A DNA stretch of 64,000 nt, taken from contig NW_005200623.1 in NCBI RefSeq assembly GCF_000372725.1, positions 1 through 64,000 of the forward strand, written 5' to 3'. The notes under the pieces were generated by a model. That model did not search any database. It was not told where the DNA came from and saw only the letters and a program-made list of their open reading frames with translations. The position numbers were made by a program, and so were the translations under genes. The stretch comes from Emiliania huxleyi CCMP1516. Its lineage: Eukaryota > Haptophyta > Isochrysidales > Noelaerhabdaceae. This document shows positions 1 through 9,181 of the stretch, piece after piece; position 1 is the first letter of the stretch, and every line of letters starts with the position of its first letter.

Positions 1-1700
1 CAAACGCCGGCCGGGTCGGCCCCGCCGCCCCCATCGCCGCCGCCGGGGCGGCGGCGGGCTCGGCGGACCATCCGGCGCGCCGCGCGCCCGTCGGGGAGGT
101 GTTCACCACCCCTGGCTCCTCACCCCGCCACGCCTTCGTGCGGACGCCGTGGCACCCACCTCAGGCGCCGCTCGGACTCGGTCGACGGCCACCCAAGTGC
201 TTGGCTCGTGCCCAGCCGACCGGCAGGCGATGCCCACTCACTGCTAGGCTAATCTCGGGCCTTCAAGCGGCGGTGTGGTGCCGTGAAGGGCACCGGGACC
301 AAAACTACGATAGTTAGTATCGTGCGGGGGCAGTGCATTAATTCTGTCAAAAATCCAAATCTGCTCCGTGGAACTTATTGGGCTAGGATCATACGTCCGG
401 GAGGCCCCCCTTGCGTGCCGTAACGATCGACAGTGCTGGTACCACTCTCTTCACGTTCACAGGTCGTATCAGGACCATAACTCCGATACATGAGGTACGG
501 TTCTCTCGAGGTTCTCGAGGTGGATATCCTTTGGCCGCGTTGGGTAGCGAGGATTGGTGTAACCCGAGCCACGGAGGCGTGTTTTCTGGCGGCCGACCGT
601 CAGTGCACGGAGTTGCCACTTCTCCGACTGCCCCGGCTAGTTCCCGAGGTCGTCGGGTGTGACCCCTTCGTCCCCCGAGACCTAGCGCGGGTGGGTTGGA
701 GGGGGCTCGCCCCGTTCCTCCCCATCGGGCCGCGTGAGCGGCCACGCCTCGCAGATTCGTTTTCGCGCCTGGGTCAGGCGCGCGGGGCATCCCCCGGGTC
801 GCTCGACCAGCGATCCGAAGAGTGGCCGCTATGCGAGGGAAAGAGCGGGGCCCTCGACGCCTCAGTCCGGCCCTCCGAGGGGGGAAGGGAAGTGCGGGGT
901 CCCCACGGGCGCCTCAGTTCGGCCCTCCCGAGGGGGGGAGGGGAGCAAGGGGGTGGGGGGGTCGGGGCGGTGGGGAGGGGTCTCGGTTTCATGTGGCTAA
1001 GACTTGCCTTTCGGGGAGGGGCCTCGGGAAAGGCGCGCATGCAGCCCTACGTCTTCCCCTCCTCCCCAGAGGCAGCGAGTAGGCAGCGAGAGGAGGTCTC
1101 GAGCGCCTATATGAAGGTATGTGAGATGGTGATGGGAATGGGTGGTCGGTCGGGCGGGCGGGCGGGCGGGCGGGCGGGCGGGCGGGCGGGCGGGCGGGCA
1201 AGCAAGCGGGGAGCGGCGGGCGGGCGGGGCGGAGCGGGCGGGCAGGGTTATCGGGGGAATCGTGTCCACAATCAGCGGCAGTGGAGCAGCAGCCGCAGCA
1301 GCAGCTGTTGCAGCAGCAAGCAGCAGCCAGATTGCTGCCGTTGTCTGCGCCGCGATCCGCCGCCGCGCCGCCGCGCCGCCGCCGCCTGCGCTCGCCGCCG
1401 CCTCGTAGACGACTTCTCTCGCGCTCGGAGAGCCGCGCAGCGGGCCGCGAGGTTGTGGTCAGAGAGCAGCAGGGTTGAGATCCACAAAATCAGCCAAATT
1501 TGAGGTTGCTCGAGAGAGCCTGGAAATGGTCCCGCGCCGTTGCCCCGGTGCCGGCGCATCACGTCTCAGCCGCGATGGGCCGGTTCCGCCGCGCAGTCGA
1601 GCAGCAGGAGCTCGGAGGCAACTTTGTCGACAAACTGGTCGAGCCAAAGATCGGCGCCGATAACGATTGGGGTGGGGGCCCCAACTCGTGGTAGGCCACT
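1..1700. other. GC-rich region without a recognisable gene
   Basis: Several open frames overlap here on both strands, but none has protein-like composition or a domain I recognise. Imperfect ~60 bp repeats lie at 845-945 (CCTCAGTYCGGCCCTCC followed by a G run). A GGGC microsatellite lies at 1150-1199 and a CAG-rich stretch at 1283-1330. The composition would fit a ribosomal DNA spacer, but no 18S, 5.8S or 28S core could be recognised, so this is left open. Confidence 0.5.
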
Positions 1701-1792
1701 AGTTTATCGTAGGGTACTCACGGATACCTCTCCCGAGTCCCTCTCGTGTGCCCTCGCGCACATCGCATGCGGTCTTCACTCAGCCTCCGCCT

Positions 1793-1972
1793 CCGCCTCG
1801 AGTGAGCCTCGTCTCGCTCTTCGTCTACTCGAGCCTCGTCTCGTGTGCCGCCTCGTGGGCGGCGTGGCGTGGCGGGCGGCTGTCTCTGCCGCCGCCTCGA
1901 GTGAGCCTCGTCTCGCTCTTCGTCTACTCGAGCCTCGTCTCGTGTGCCGCCTCGTGGGCGGCGTGGCGTGAA
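1793..1972. repeat. ~99 bp tandem duplication
   Basis: Two near-identical copies start at 1793 and 1892, both beginning CGCCTCGAGTGAGCCTCG and ending in a GGCGGCGTGGCGTG tract. They code for nothing recognisable. Confidence 0.8.
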
Positions 1973-2128
1973 TGTAGGCTTCACGCTGGGGTCGCTCCTC
2001 GTCACGAGCGCATCTGCCCCTCTTCTGGCTTCATTGGGATGCGAGGTCCGTCTGCACCCGCTCCCTCCACTCTGCGTTGGGATGTCAGGTACTGCGTAGC
2101 TCTTCCGTTGTGGAGGCACGCGACTCCA

Positions 2129-2312
2129 GACTGACCCTTCTGGGTTCGGACTTTTTGCGGGGTATGGTAGGGTGATCGAGACCATACCCCCCCCGCCTGC
2201 TGACAGACCCAGCCTCCCGGAGACCGGGGATGGGCGGTCAGGACCATACCCCCCCCACCCTTTGGGCCGTGAGAGTACCATACCATACCCCGCAAAAAGT
2301 TGGAACCCTGGT
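2129..2312. mobile_element. Foldback / MITE-like element
   Basis: The left arm (about 2130-2166) contains ACTTTTTGCGGGGTATGGT. The right arm (about 2277-2310) contains its reverse complement. Just outside, GGGTTC on the left and GAACCC on the right extend the inverted repeat. The ~180 bp unit has no coding capacity. Shape and size fit a MITE, though no second copy was seen in the window and no target-site duplication is clear. Confidence 0.55.
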
Positions 2313-2649
2313 ATCAAAAAAAGAATTCTCGGTCATGTGTGTGGTGGCGGTGTGCCGTCCTCCCATCGTCGGCCCAGTGGCGTTGACGACGCCGCCTTTG
2401 GCGACCCCGTGCACGGCGGCGACGGCGTCGAGCAGGTACCGCCAAATGATCGGATGGCGCGGCGCGTACGCCAATATACCCAGGCACATACACGGCGAGA
2501 CATACATACACGGCTACCTAATAGACATTCGAATTAGACATTAGTTTCAACGAGGGTGCTGTAGAGAAACAAGGCAAGGAAACGAGACGGGGAGTGCGCG
2601 AGGAAATTGGGCACAGCCCTAACCTTGGGCCGCGCCGCGTGCGGGCACC

Positions 2650-3467
2650 TGCTGCGGAGCGCTTGGAATGCGGCGCACGCTAATAGCCCCAAGGTTTGGC
2701 AGACGCATCCTAAGTGCAGCGCATCCTGCCCCACATCATGCACCATGACGCAACCCAACGTCGAACTGGTGAGCCAACAAAACCTCACTCGCTGGCAGTG
2801 CACACTCACGCTGTGCCAACGAGACAGCATGGCAGCAGCAGCTTGGCTGGGTCTACGAATGTATAGTTGATGACTTCATCCGCGACCATTTGAGCCCCCT
2901 TGCGTACACCGTCTTCCGCTGCCTACCCCTTGCAGTGATGCGTGCGGACATGTGGCGATATGCAGTGTTGTACGTGATGGTGGGCTCTATGTTGATGCGG
3001 ATGTGCAATATTCTCGACGTGTTCATGACTGGCTGCAGTAGCCAGCATGCCGTGCTTCCCACCAGTCGCTCTCCAGACAGAACTTCATGTATGCAGCTCG
3101 GCCCAGACACCCCATCTTTCGTGCCGCGCTGGACCTCATCGTGCGGCGTGTGATTGCAGACGGCGGCGTGCTTCCGAGCCGGCGCGCGATACATTTTGTT
3201 CACCACTACACTGGCCCCGGCATGTTCACAACAGCGGTGCTCCAAACGCTCTACCCACAGTTGTATCGCGCAGCAACCACACCAGTCCGCTGCATGCACA
3301 GGAGCCACCGGACAGGTACCTGGACACTCTTTCAGGCGCAAATGCAAAGGATTGGGCACTGTGGAGGATGCGCCAAGAAGATGCTGCCGGACGGTGCACA
3401 GCAGCCTTTGGATACGGCACACACCCGATGCCAGGTGATTGCAGTCAATTTATTAGAGAGGCCTTAA
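2650..3467 (+). pseudogene. Glycosyltransferase (DXD / Gly_transf_sug type), broken
   Basis: Three consecutive segments translate like one glycosyltransferase of the sugar-binding DXD group (OCH1/GT32-like) but lie in different frames. The first (about 2680-2760) has NSPKVWQTHPK, like the family's N-terminal IP.iIHQtW motif. The second (2821-2975) has MRADMWRYAVLY, the conserved RAD..RY..LY motif. The third (2979-3467) has GGLYVDADVQYSRRVHDWLQ, with the catalytic D-x-D, then QNFMYAARPRHPIF and TGPGMFTTAVL. One base appears missing between segments two and three, near 2974-2978. An in-frame TAG follows at 3039-3041. Segment one is also out of frame with segment two. Family members transfer a nucleotide-sugar residue, usually in the Golgi. 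The breaks suggest a pseudogene. Sequencing errors could explain one break but hardly all three. A retroposon lies directly downstream. Confidence 0.7.
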
Positions 3468-3597
3468 AGTCCAGCCCATCAGCAGAGCATATGATGGGCC
3501 TGTGCGTGGAATTGACACCGGTAACGTCCACTGCATGTCGCCATGGCAAAAGCGCTGCAAGTCTAGCAGGATGGCATTCCTTGCGAAAGCACGTCAA

Positions 3598-4580
3598 AAA
3601 ACTCGGACCCACGTAGACAAGGAGCGCGCGCCAATGGCCGCCTCCGTGACACTCCCACCTCCTGGGCCGCGCGGGAGTTTTACTGCCGAGTTTCTCCCGG
3701 CCGGCCGCCTCCTGACACGCCCACTGACCGAGCCCATAAAAAAAATCCGGCGCCCCGCACTGCTCTGACCCCTGCTCGCCACTGCTCGCCACTGCTCGCC
3801 ACTGTCGCCTCGGTTGCCGAGGCTGCCGCGCACCCGCACGCCCGCGTCGCTGCGCGACTACGAACTGCACCAGCTGGGCTCGAACCAACGACCAAAACGT
3901 CCCCGACCCGAACGCTGCACCAACTAGGCCACGCCCCAGGTTCGATCTGCAATACGCACAAAAATGGCCGCTCATAAAGCATTACTCATTTGCCGAGGCC
4001 ACGCGGCGCCCCTCCACAGCCAGCCTACCCTCCTATCGCGCCACTCGAAGCCCCGCGGCCGCCTCTCGCCTACCGCGCTGCCCTCGCCTGCCACCGCACC
4101 GCCCGCGCTCCAGCCTAACCAGCTCTGCATCTCGCAACACACACTTGACAGGGACAGACCAGGCGCAGGAAAAGGGAGCGGGGCCCGAATCCAAGGGACC
4201 ACCCCGTCGGGCGGAGGAGCTGTGAACTCAGGTCCAGCAGGAAGGCTGCTGGCTCCTGACTCATCCCCCAAATCCCCCACACCTTGGCGGCCTGAAACCT
4301 TACCATTCCGACACCTCACACACACCCCTCCCCTAGGGCTAAGCAGTGCGCGAGCCCACCCGACTGAGACGTCGACCACTCCTCGGGAATAGTTCTGTCA
4401 GTGGCTGCACTAGACGCCCACAGAGGCGCGCGGCGCGGGCAGATGACTAGGGGAGAAAAAGCGGAGAACCTAGCTCGCTGGGAGATGTGCGCAACCTAAA
4501 GACGGGAATAGGGGAGAAGTGTCAGTGTGAGGGGAGGGCGTAGGCTGGCGTTTTTGCCTTTGAAAACTGAACAGTTTTTT
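3598..4580 (-). mobile_element. ~983 bp retroposon, copy 1, with target-site duplication
   Basis: The unit is bounded by the 17 bp direct repeat TTGCGAAAGCACGTCAA at 3581-3597 and 4581-4597. Inside it is an inverted near-copy of 38997-39982. On the plus strand it starts AAAACTCGGACCC and ends AACTGAACAGTTTTTT. The minus strand carries tRNA-like polymerase III boxes: CCTAGTTGGTGCAGCG and GGTTCGAGCCC (about 3860-3950). Long variable-length target duplications indicate target-primed reverse transcription. No reverse transcriptase is encoded, so it is non-autonomous. Confidence 0.85.
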
Positions 4581-4597
4581 TTGCGAAAGCACGTCAA

Positions 4598-6013
4598 GGA
4601 CAGCATATGCCCAGTGACGCTAGCGCTTAGATCTCGGACATAGACGTCAATATTTCTACCGATGCCACGAGAATTTTCCGGCCCTTTCCTAAATGGATCT
4701 ATCATCTAATGCACGTCAAGTATGATAGCCTCATGATCTTCCCACTAAGTCGGGTTGTAGCAGCTTGTCGGCGTATACCGGCCAGGGGGATATGTAGTCC
4801 CACACAACGGTCGCACAGCACGATTCACGCCGGCGACAGAGACAAGGCGCGGGCGCAGGCCCGTGGAGCACGCACGGCCGCTCGCTCCTCTCGTCGCGAT
4901 TCGCCGACTGCTCGGCCGGCGTCGTGAAGAGCGTACGCTCCGCGAGCGAAGACAAGTAGGTACCTTTGGCGCCGGCCGTTCGCGGGCTTAGTCTGTAGAT
5001 CACGCGCTTGCGGCCCCGATGTGTCCGAACAAGGATCTCATCGACGGCCGCGGGTTGTGCGAAGTTGTGGCGCCAGCAGTGTCCGACCGGCGCAGTACTA
5101 TGACTGTCCTGCAATTGCGCTCAAACATCCCACCCATAAAGTAGCGTTCGGTGTGAGTGTGAGTGAGTTTTCGGTCCCATCTTGGTTGAAGGCGTACACA
5201 ACATGGTACTCTACTGACAGTAACAACCAGCGCGCGGCAGAGCGGCTGTCTCAACGATCGCGCAAGGCATTCAACAAGCCGGAGTTATCAGCCTAGAGCT
5301 CAGCGCGTCGGGTAGCATTGTGCCTGGCCAGTCGCTTCTGTGTGTCACGGTGCGCTTGGTACTCTCGCAGGAGGTCCCCTGCGCGCTGTTCGCCAGCCGA
5401 TTTCGCGGCGCTCGATGAGGAGGTGGTCGAGGCCGACCACACGAGCGCAAAGTACATCCTGCGCCGTCACAGCGAGAGAGCGTGATGGGTGGTTGTTGCG
5501 GGGCTGCAGGCGTAGGCTAGCCGGGGCCGACGAGGGCGGCGAACCTTCAAGCGTCGTGAGGAAGGAGTTCGGACGCCCTTGCGAATAAAGCGGGATTCGT
5601 TACGAATGGAAACAAAAGAAGAAACCCCGGCGCGCATAAGGGGAACATTCTTCCTCCGATTCCTTGGAAAAGAAATTCCGCGCAGATTCTTGTCAGGGGG
5701 ATCAGTCGCATCAGCACAGCCCGTGCCCGACACAGCTCCTGACGTGCGTCTCCGCTCGCCCTCTCCCCACGCGGGGCCGCGCCTCGCCTCCGGCGCACAC
5801 GCCCGCGACCCCACACATGCTCGCGCCCCGCCCGCGCCGCCACATCGAGCGCTGCCGCGCCAGCCGCCTTGCGCCTGGGTGACGCCGCCGCAAACGCACC
5901 CGCTTCCCTCCCCGTCCCAGCACACTCGCCCACACCGCACGCGCTCGCACCACCGTGCTCGCACCACCGTGCCGCGCCGCCACGCCGCACGCCTGCGCTA
6001 CACAGACTCTGCC
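4598..6013. other. Upstream region of the phosphoglycerate kinase gene
   Basis: No confident gene. A minus-strand open frame at 4731-5114 has a protein-like stretch (DEILVRTHRGRKRVIYRLSPR in part) but matches nothing I recognise, and nothing shows whether it is expressed. The last ~300 bases before 6014 are GC-rich without in-frame coding signs and presumably hold the promoter and 5' leader of the kinase gene. Confidence 0.4.
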
Positions 6014-7787
6014 ATGGCTCTCAATCTGAACAAGCTCAAGCTCGACTCTGTCGACGTGGCGGGCAAGCGCGTCTTCATCCGCGTCGACTTCAACGTGCCG
6101 CAGGACAAGGCCGACCCCACCATCATCACCAACACCGCTCGCATTGAGGGCGCGCTTCCCTCGGTGCGCCTCGCCCCCCTCCCGCCACGCCCGGCCCTCT
6201 CTCCGCGCGCGGCGGCGCGGCCGCCGGCGCCGGAAGGCTCGCGCTGAGCCCCGCCTCTGTGCCTCTGTGCGTGCTGCGCGCTCGCAGATCAAGTACTGCC
6301 TCGAGAAGGGCGCCAAGTCGGTCGTCCTCGCGTCCCACCTCGGCCGGCCCGACGGCAACGTCGTGCCCAAGTTCACGCTCGCGCCGGTTGCCAAGGCGCG
6401 AGATATGGGGAGATAGGGGGAGGTACGGGGAGATATGGGGAGGCAGTATGTGCCGCCCGAGTACCTCTTCACACGCACGAGATAGGGGGAGGTATGGGGA
6501 GATATTGATGTGCTGCCCGAGTACCTCTCCACAGGCGCTCGAGAAGCTCATCGAAAAGCCGGTGACCTTCCTCACGGACTGCTGCGGCGAGGAGGTCGAG
6601 GCGGCGTGCGCGGACCCGGCCCCCGGCTCGGTCATCCTGCTCGAGAATGTGCGCTTCCACCTCGAGGAGGAGGGCAAGGGCGTCGACGCGGCGGGCGAGA
6701 AGGTCAAGGCGGAGAAGGATAAGGTCGCCGCCTTCCGCGCGAGCCTGTGCAAGCTGGCCGAGGAAAAAAGAAACACCGCGGCCTCGTATTTCTTTTGTAG
6801 GTCGCCGCCTTCCGCGCGAGCCTGTGCAAGCTGGCCGAGGAAAAAAAGAAACACCGGGGCCTCGTATTTCTTTTGTAGGTCGCCGCCTTCCGCGCGAGTC
6901 TGTGCAAGCTGGCCGACGTGTACTGCTGCGACGCGTTCGGCACGGCGCACCGCGCCCACTCCTCGATGGTGGGCGAGGGCTTCGCTGTCAAGTGCGCGGG
7001 CTTCCTCGTGAAGAAGGAGCTCGAGGCGTTCTCGATGGTGCTGGGCGCGCCGAAGCGGCCCCTCGTCGGGATCATCGGCGGCGCGAAGGTCAAGGACAAG
7101 ATCATCGTGCTGGAGGCGCTGCTGGAGAAGGTCGACAAGCTGATCGTCGGCGGCGGGATGGCCTACTCCTTCCTCAAGATTATGGAGGACATGAAGATCG
7201 GCGGCTCGATCTACGACAAGTCGGCGCCCGAGGTCGTGCCTCGCATCCTCGAGAAGGCCAAGGCAAACAACGTGGAGATCATTCTGCCGGTCGACTTCAT
7301 CTGCGGCAACAAGTTCTCGGAGGAGAGCGAGGTCAAGGGGCCGGTCTCAAAGGCAGAGGGCATCCCGGACGGCTGGGAGGGCTTCGACTCTTAGACGCGG
7401 AACACGCATTCATGCCTCCCAGCTAGCGCTCGAGAGGACACGTACTCCGCCGCATTCCGCTGCACTCCACTGCATTTCACTGCATTTCGCACCCCTCGTA
7501 TTCACGCGGTGCTCTCAACACGCAGCACGACACCGTCTTCCCGCCCTCATGTCGGCGTATTCAACACGCAGGCTTCGACTGCGGCCCGGAGTCGAACAAG
7601 CTGAACGCGGAGACGATCAAGGGCGCGTCGACGGTCCTCTGGAGCGGTGCCGCTGTGAAGCAGGCGCCGCTCACAGCTCGGAGCCTGTGATCAGGCGCGT
7701 CGACGGTCATCTGGAACGGACCGCTCGGCGTCTTTGAGATCTCGCACTTCCAGGGCGGCACCAAGGCACACGCGCACGCGCGCGCCG

Positions 7788-7846
<59 letters not shown>

Positions 7847-8438
7847 GCACGCACCGGGCCTTGCACTTTGAATGCCGTGGGGCTCCTGCCTGCCTTAGAC
7901 GTGGAGTCGCGAGGGACCAGCCCGGCCCTTGCCCCACCACCTCGTGTGTGTGGAGAAGCTCACCTTCCCTTCCCTTCCCCTACCAAGGCGGCGATGGACG
8001 CGGTGGTCGAGGCGAGAAGAAGAAAAACAAGAAAGCGTTTTCTTTTTGTCTTAAGGCGGCGATGGACGCGATGGTCGAGGCGACCAAGGCGGGCGTGACC
8101 ACCGTGATCGGCGGCGGCGACACCGCCACCGCCGCCGCGACGTGGGAGTGCGTGGACAAGGTGACCTTCGTGTCCACCGGCGGCGGCGCCTCGCTCGAGC
8201 TTCTCGAGGGCAAGGTGAGATACGGGGGATACGGGGAGATACGGGGAGATATGGGGAGGTGGCGGGGCGCACCAATCCTCGGACAAGGCACGGGGAGAGA
8301 TGGGGAGAGATGGGGAGTCTCGAGCTTCTCGAGGCAAGGTGGCCTCCGAGGCCTCGCCTCCTCGTTAGTTCTCATGACCAGTGCTCGTCAATCCTTGACT
8401 AGGTGCTGCCCGGCGTCGCGGCGCTCGACGACGCCTAG
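6014..8438 (+). CDS. PGK: Phosphoglycerate kinase, 8 exons
   Basis: This enzyme transfers phosphate between 1,3-bisphosphoglycerate and ADP in glycolysis and gluconeogenesis. The exons I derive are 6014-6163, 6288-6395, 6535-6723, 6879-7380, 7572-7622, 7695-7765, 8056-8214 and 8403-8438. They total 1266 bases, or 421 residues plus stop, the usual length for the family. Signature motifs appear in order: [71 protein letters not shown], and GGGDTATAA with [14 protein letters not shown]. The start sits in GCCATGG. No N-terminal targeting extension is visible, which favours a cytosolic form. Four of seven introns use GC donors (introns 2, 4, 5 and 6). Several begin with a copy of the next exon's start. 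Intron 4 carries a family B element and intron 6 a family A element. Confidence 0.95.
6724..6878 (+). repeat. Intron made of two copies of the next exon's start (PGK intron 3)
   Basis: GTCGCCGCCTTCCGCGCGAG occurs at 6724, 6801 and 6879, with periods of 77 and 78 bases. Each intronic copy is followed by a purine-rich tract, then a TTTCTTTTGTAG acceptor. The donor AAG|GTCGCC and the final acceptor TAG|GTCGCC therefore lie in the same duplicated sequence. Only removal of both extra copies restores the kinase. Confidence 0.9.
7381..7571 (+). mobile_element. Family B introner-like element (PGK intron 4)
   Basis: The whole intron is an element flanked by GGCTTCGACT at 7380-7389 and 7571-7580. It contains blocks shared with other family B copies: GCGCTCGAGAGGACACGTAC, CCGTCTTCCCGCCCTCATG and GGCGTATTCAACACGCAG at the acceptor. 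The donor is GC and the acceptor is AG|GC, both within the direct repeat. Confidence 0.8.
7766..8055 (+). mobile_element. Family A introner-like element plus an exon-edge copy (PGK intron 6)
   Basis: The intron starts inside ACCAAGGC (7760-7767), which recurs at 7982-7989. Between them are a CA microsatellite (7795-7842) and a family A unit (about 7855-7980). That unit holds CCTTGCACTTTGAATGCCG, GACGTGGAGTCGCGAGGGAC and GGCCCTTGCCCCACCACCT. A first copy of the next exon's start (7988) then precedes the functional one (8056). Confidence 0.8.
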
Positions 8439-9181
8439 AGCGGCGCTTTCCTCCTCCCCTCTTCCCCTTGCGCTTTTGGGCCACTTCGTGGTCCGCGTGG
8501 CCAGGTCGCGGTTCGACAGTTCGGATTCCTCTCGATACACTCGATTCTCTCGCAGTCAAATACACACAACCGGTGTACGTGATGCGCAAATGGCCCGTCC
8601 TATTTATTTCTCTCTCTTCTTGTGAGTCGACTCTCGCAGACAGACTAGAGGGTGCGAGGTACAAGCGGTACAAGGTAAGGTAAATTTCTCCACACACAAA
8701 AAGCTCCCCTCATCGCAAACGCCCTCCCCTGTCAGGTAAATAAATAAATAAATAAAACGGACACCTCTACTAGGAGATGGGTAAAAAGGAACAGGTCCCC
8801 GCCCTGCGGTCTTTGTGCAGGGTTCTTTGTGGGTGTGGTCGGCGACTAGCCGGGAGCCTGTCAGGTAAGAGGTAAGGCAAGGTAAGGTAAACCCCGTCTC
8901 CACACACACAAAGTGGTGGGGCAAGGGGGGGCAACCCTCGCATCTCCACACCCGGACACGGGCAGGAGCCCTACGGGCTAGTTCCATTACCATTTCACTC
9001 AGAGACACGCTAATCTGGAAAACGTCCAACGGAGCTCCGTGTTGCTCCCAGCGCCCTCCCCCGCGCTTCCTGCGGCCCTAGCCGATGATACTAGCATGGG
9101 AGGGGCATCTGGCTACCGCGAGAGCGACCCAACTCGTCGACATCGTCCGATGGAGCCGTACTTCCGTAACAGCTCATGCAA
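8439..9181. other. Convergent intergenic region with family A-like fragments
   Basis: No gene is visible. The region lies between the ends of the convergent kinase and oxygenase genes. Minus-strand family A fragments occur at about 8665-8720 and 8860-8975, with GGTAAGGTAAA and TCTCCACACACACAAAG. A short TAAA repeat lies near 8738-8755. Confidence 0.5.

Noticed and set aside
1..1000. Ribosomal RNA gene or spacer
   Set aside because: The base composition is suggestive, but no conserved 18S, 5.8S or 28S core could be recognised by eye. A covariance or BLAST search against haptophyte rDNA would decide.
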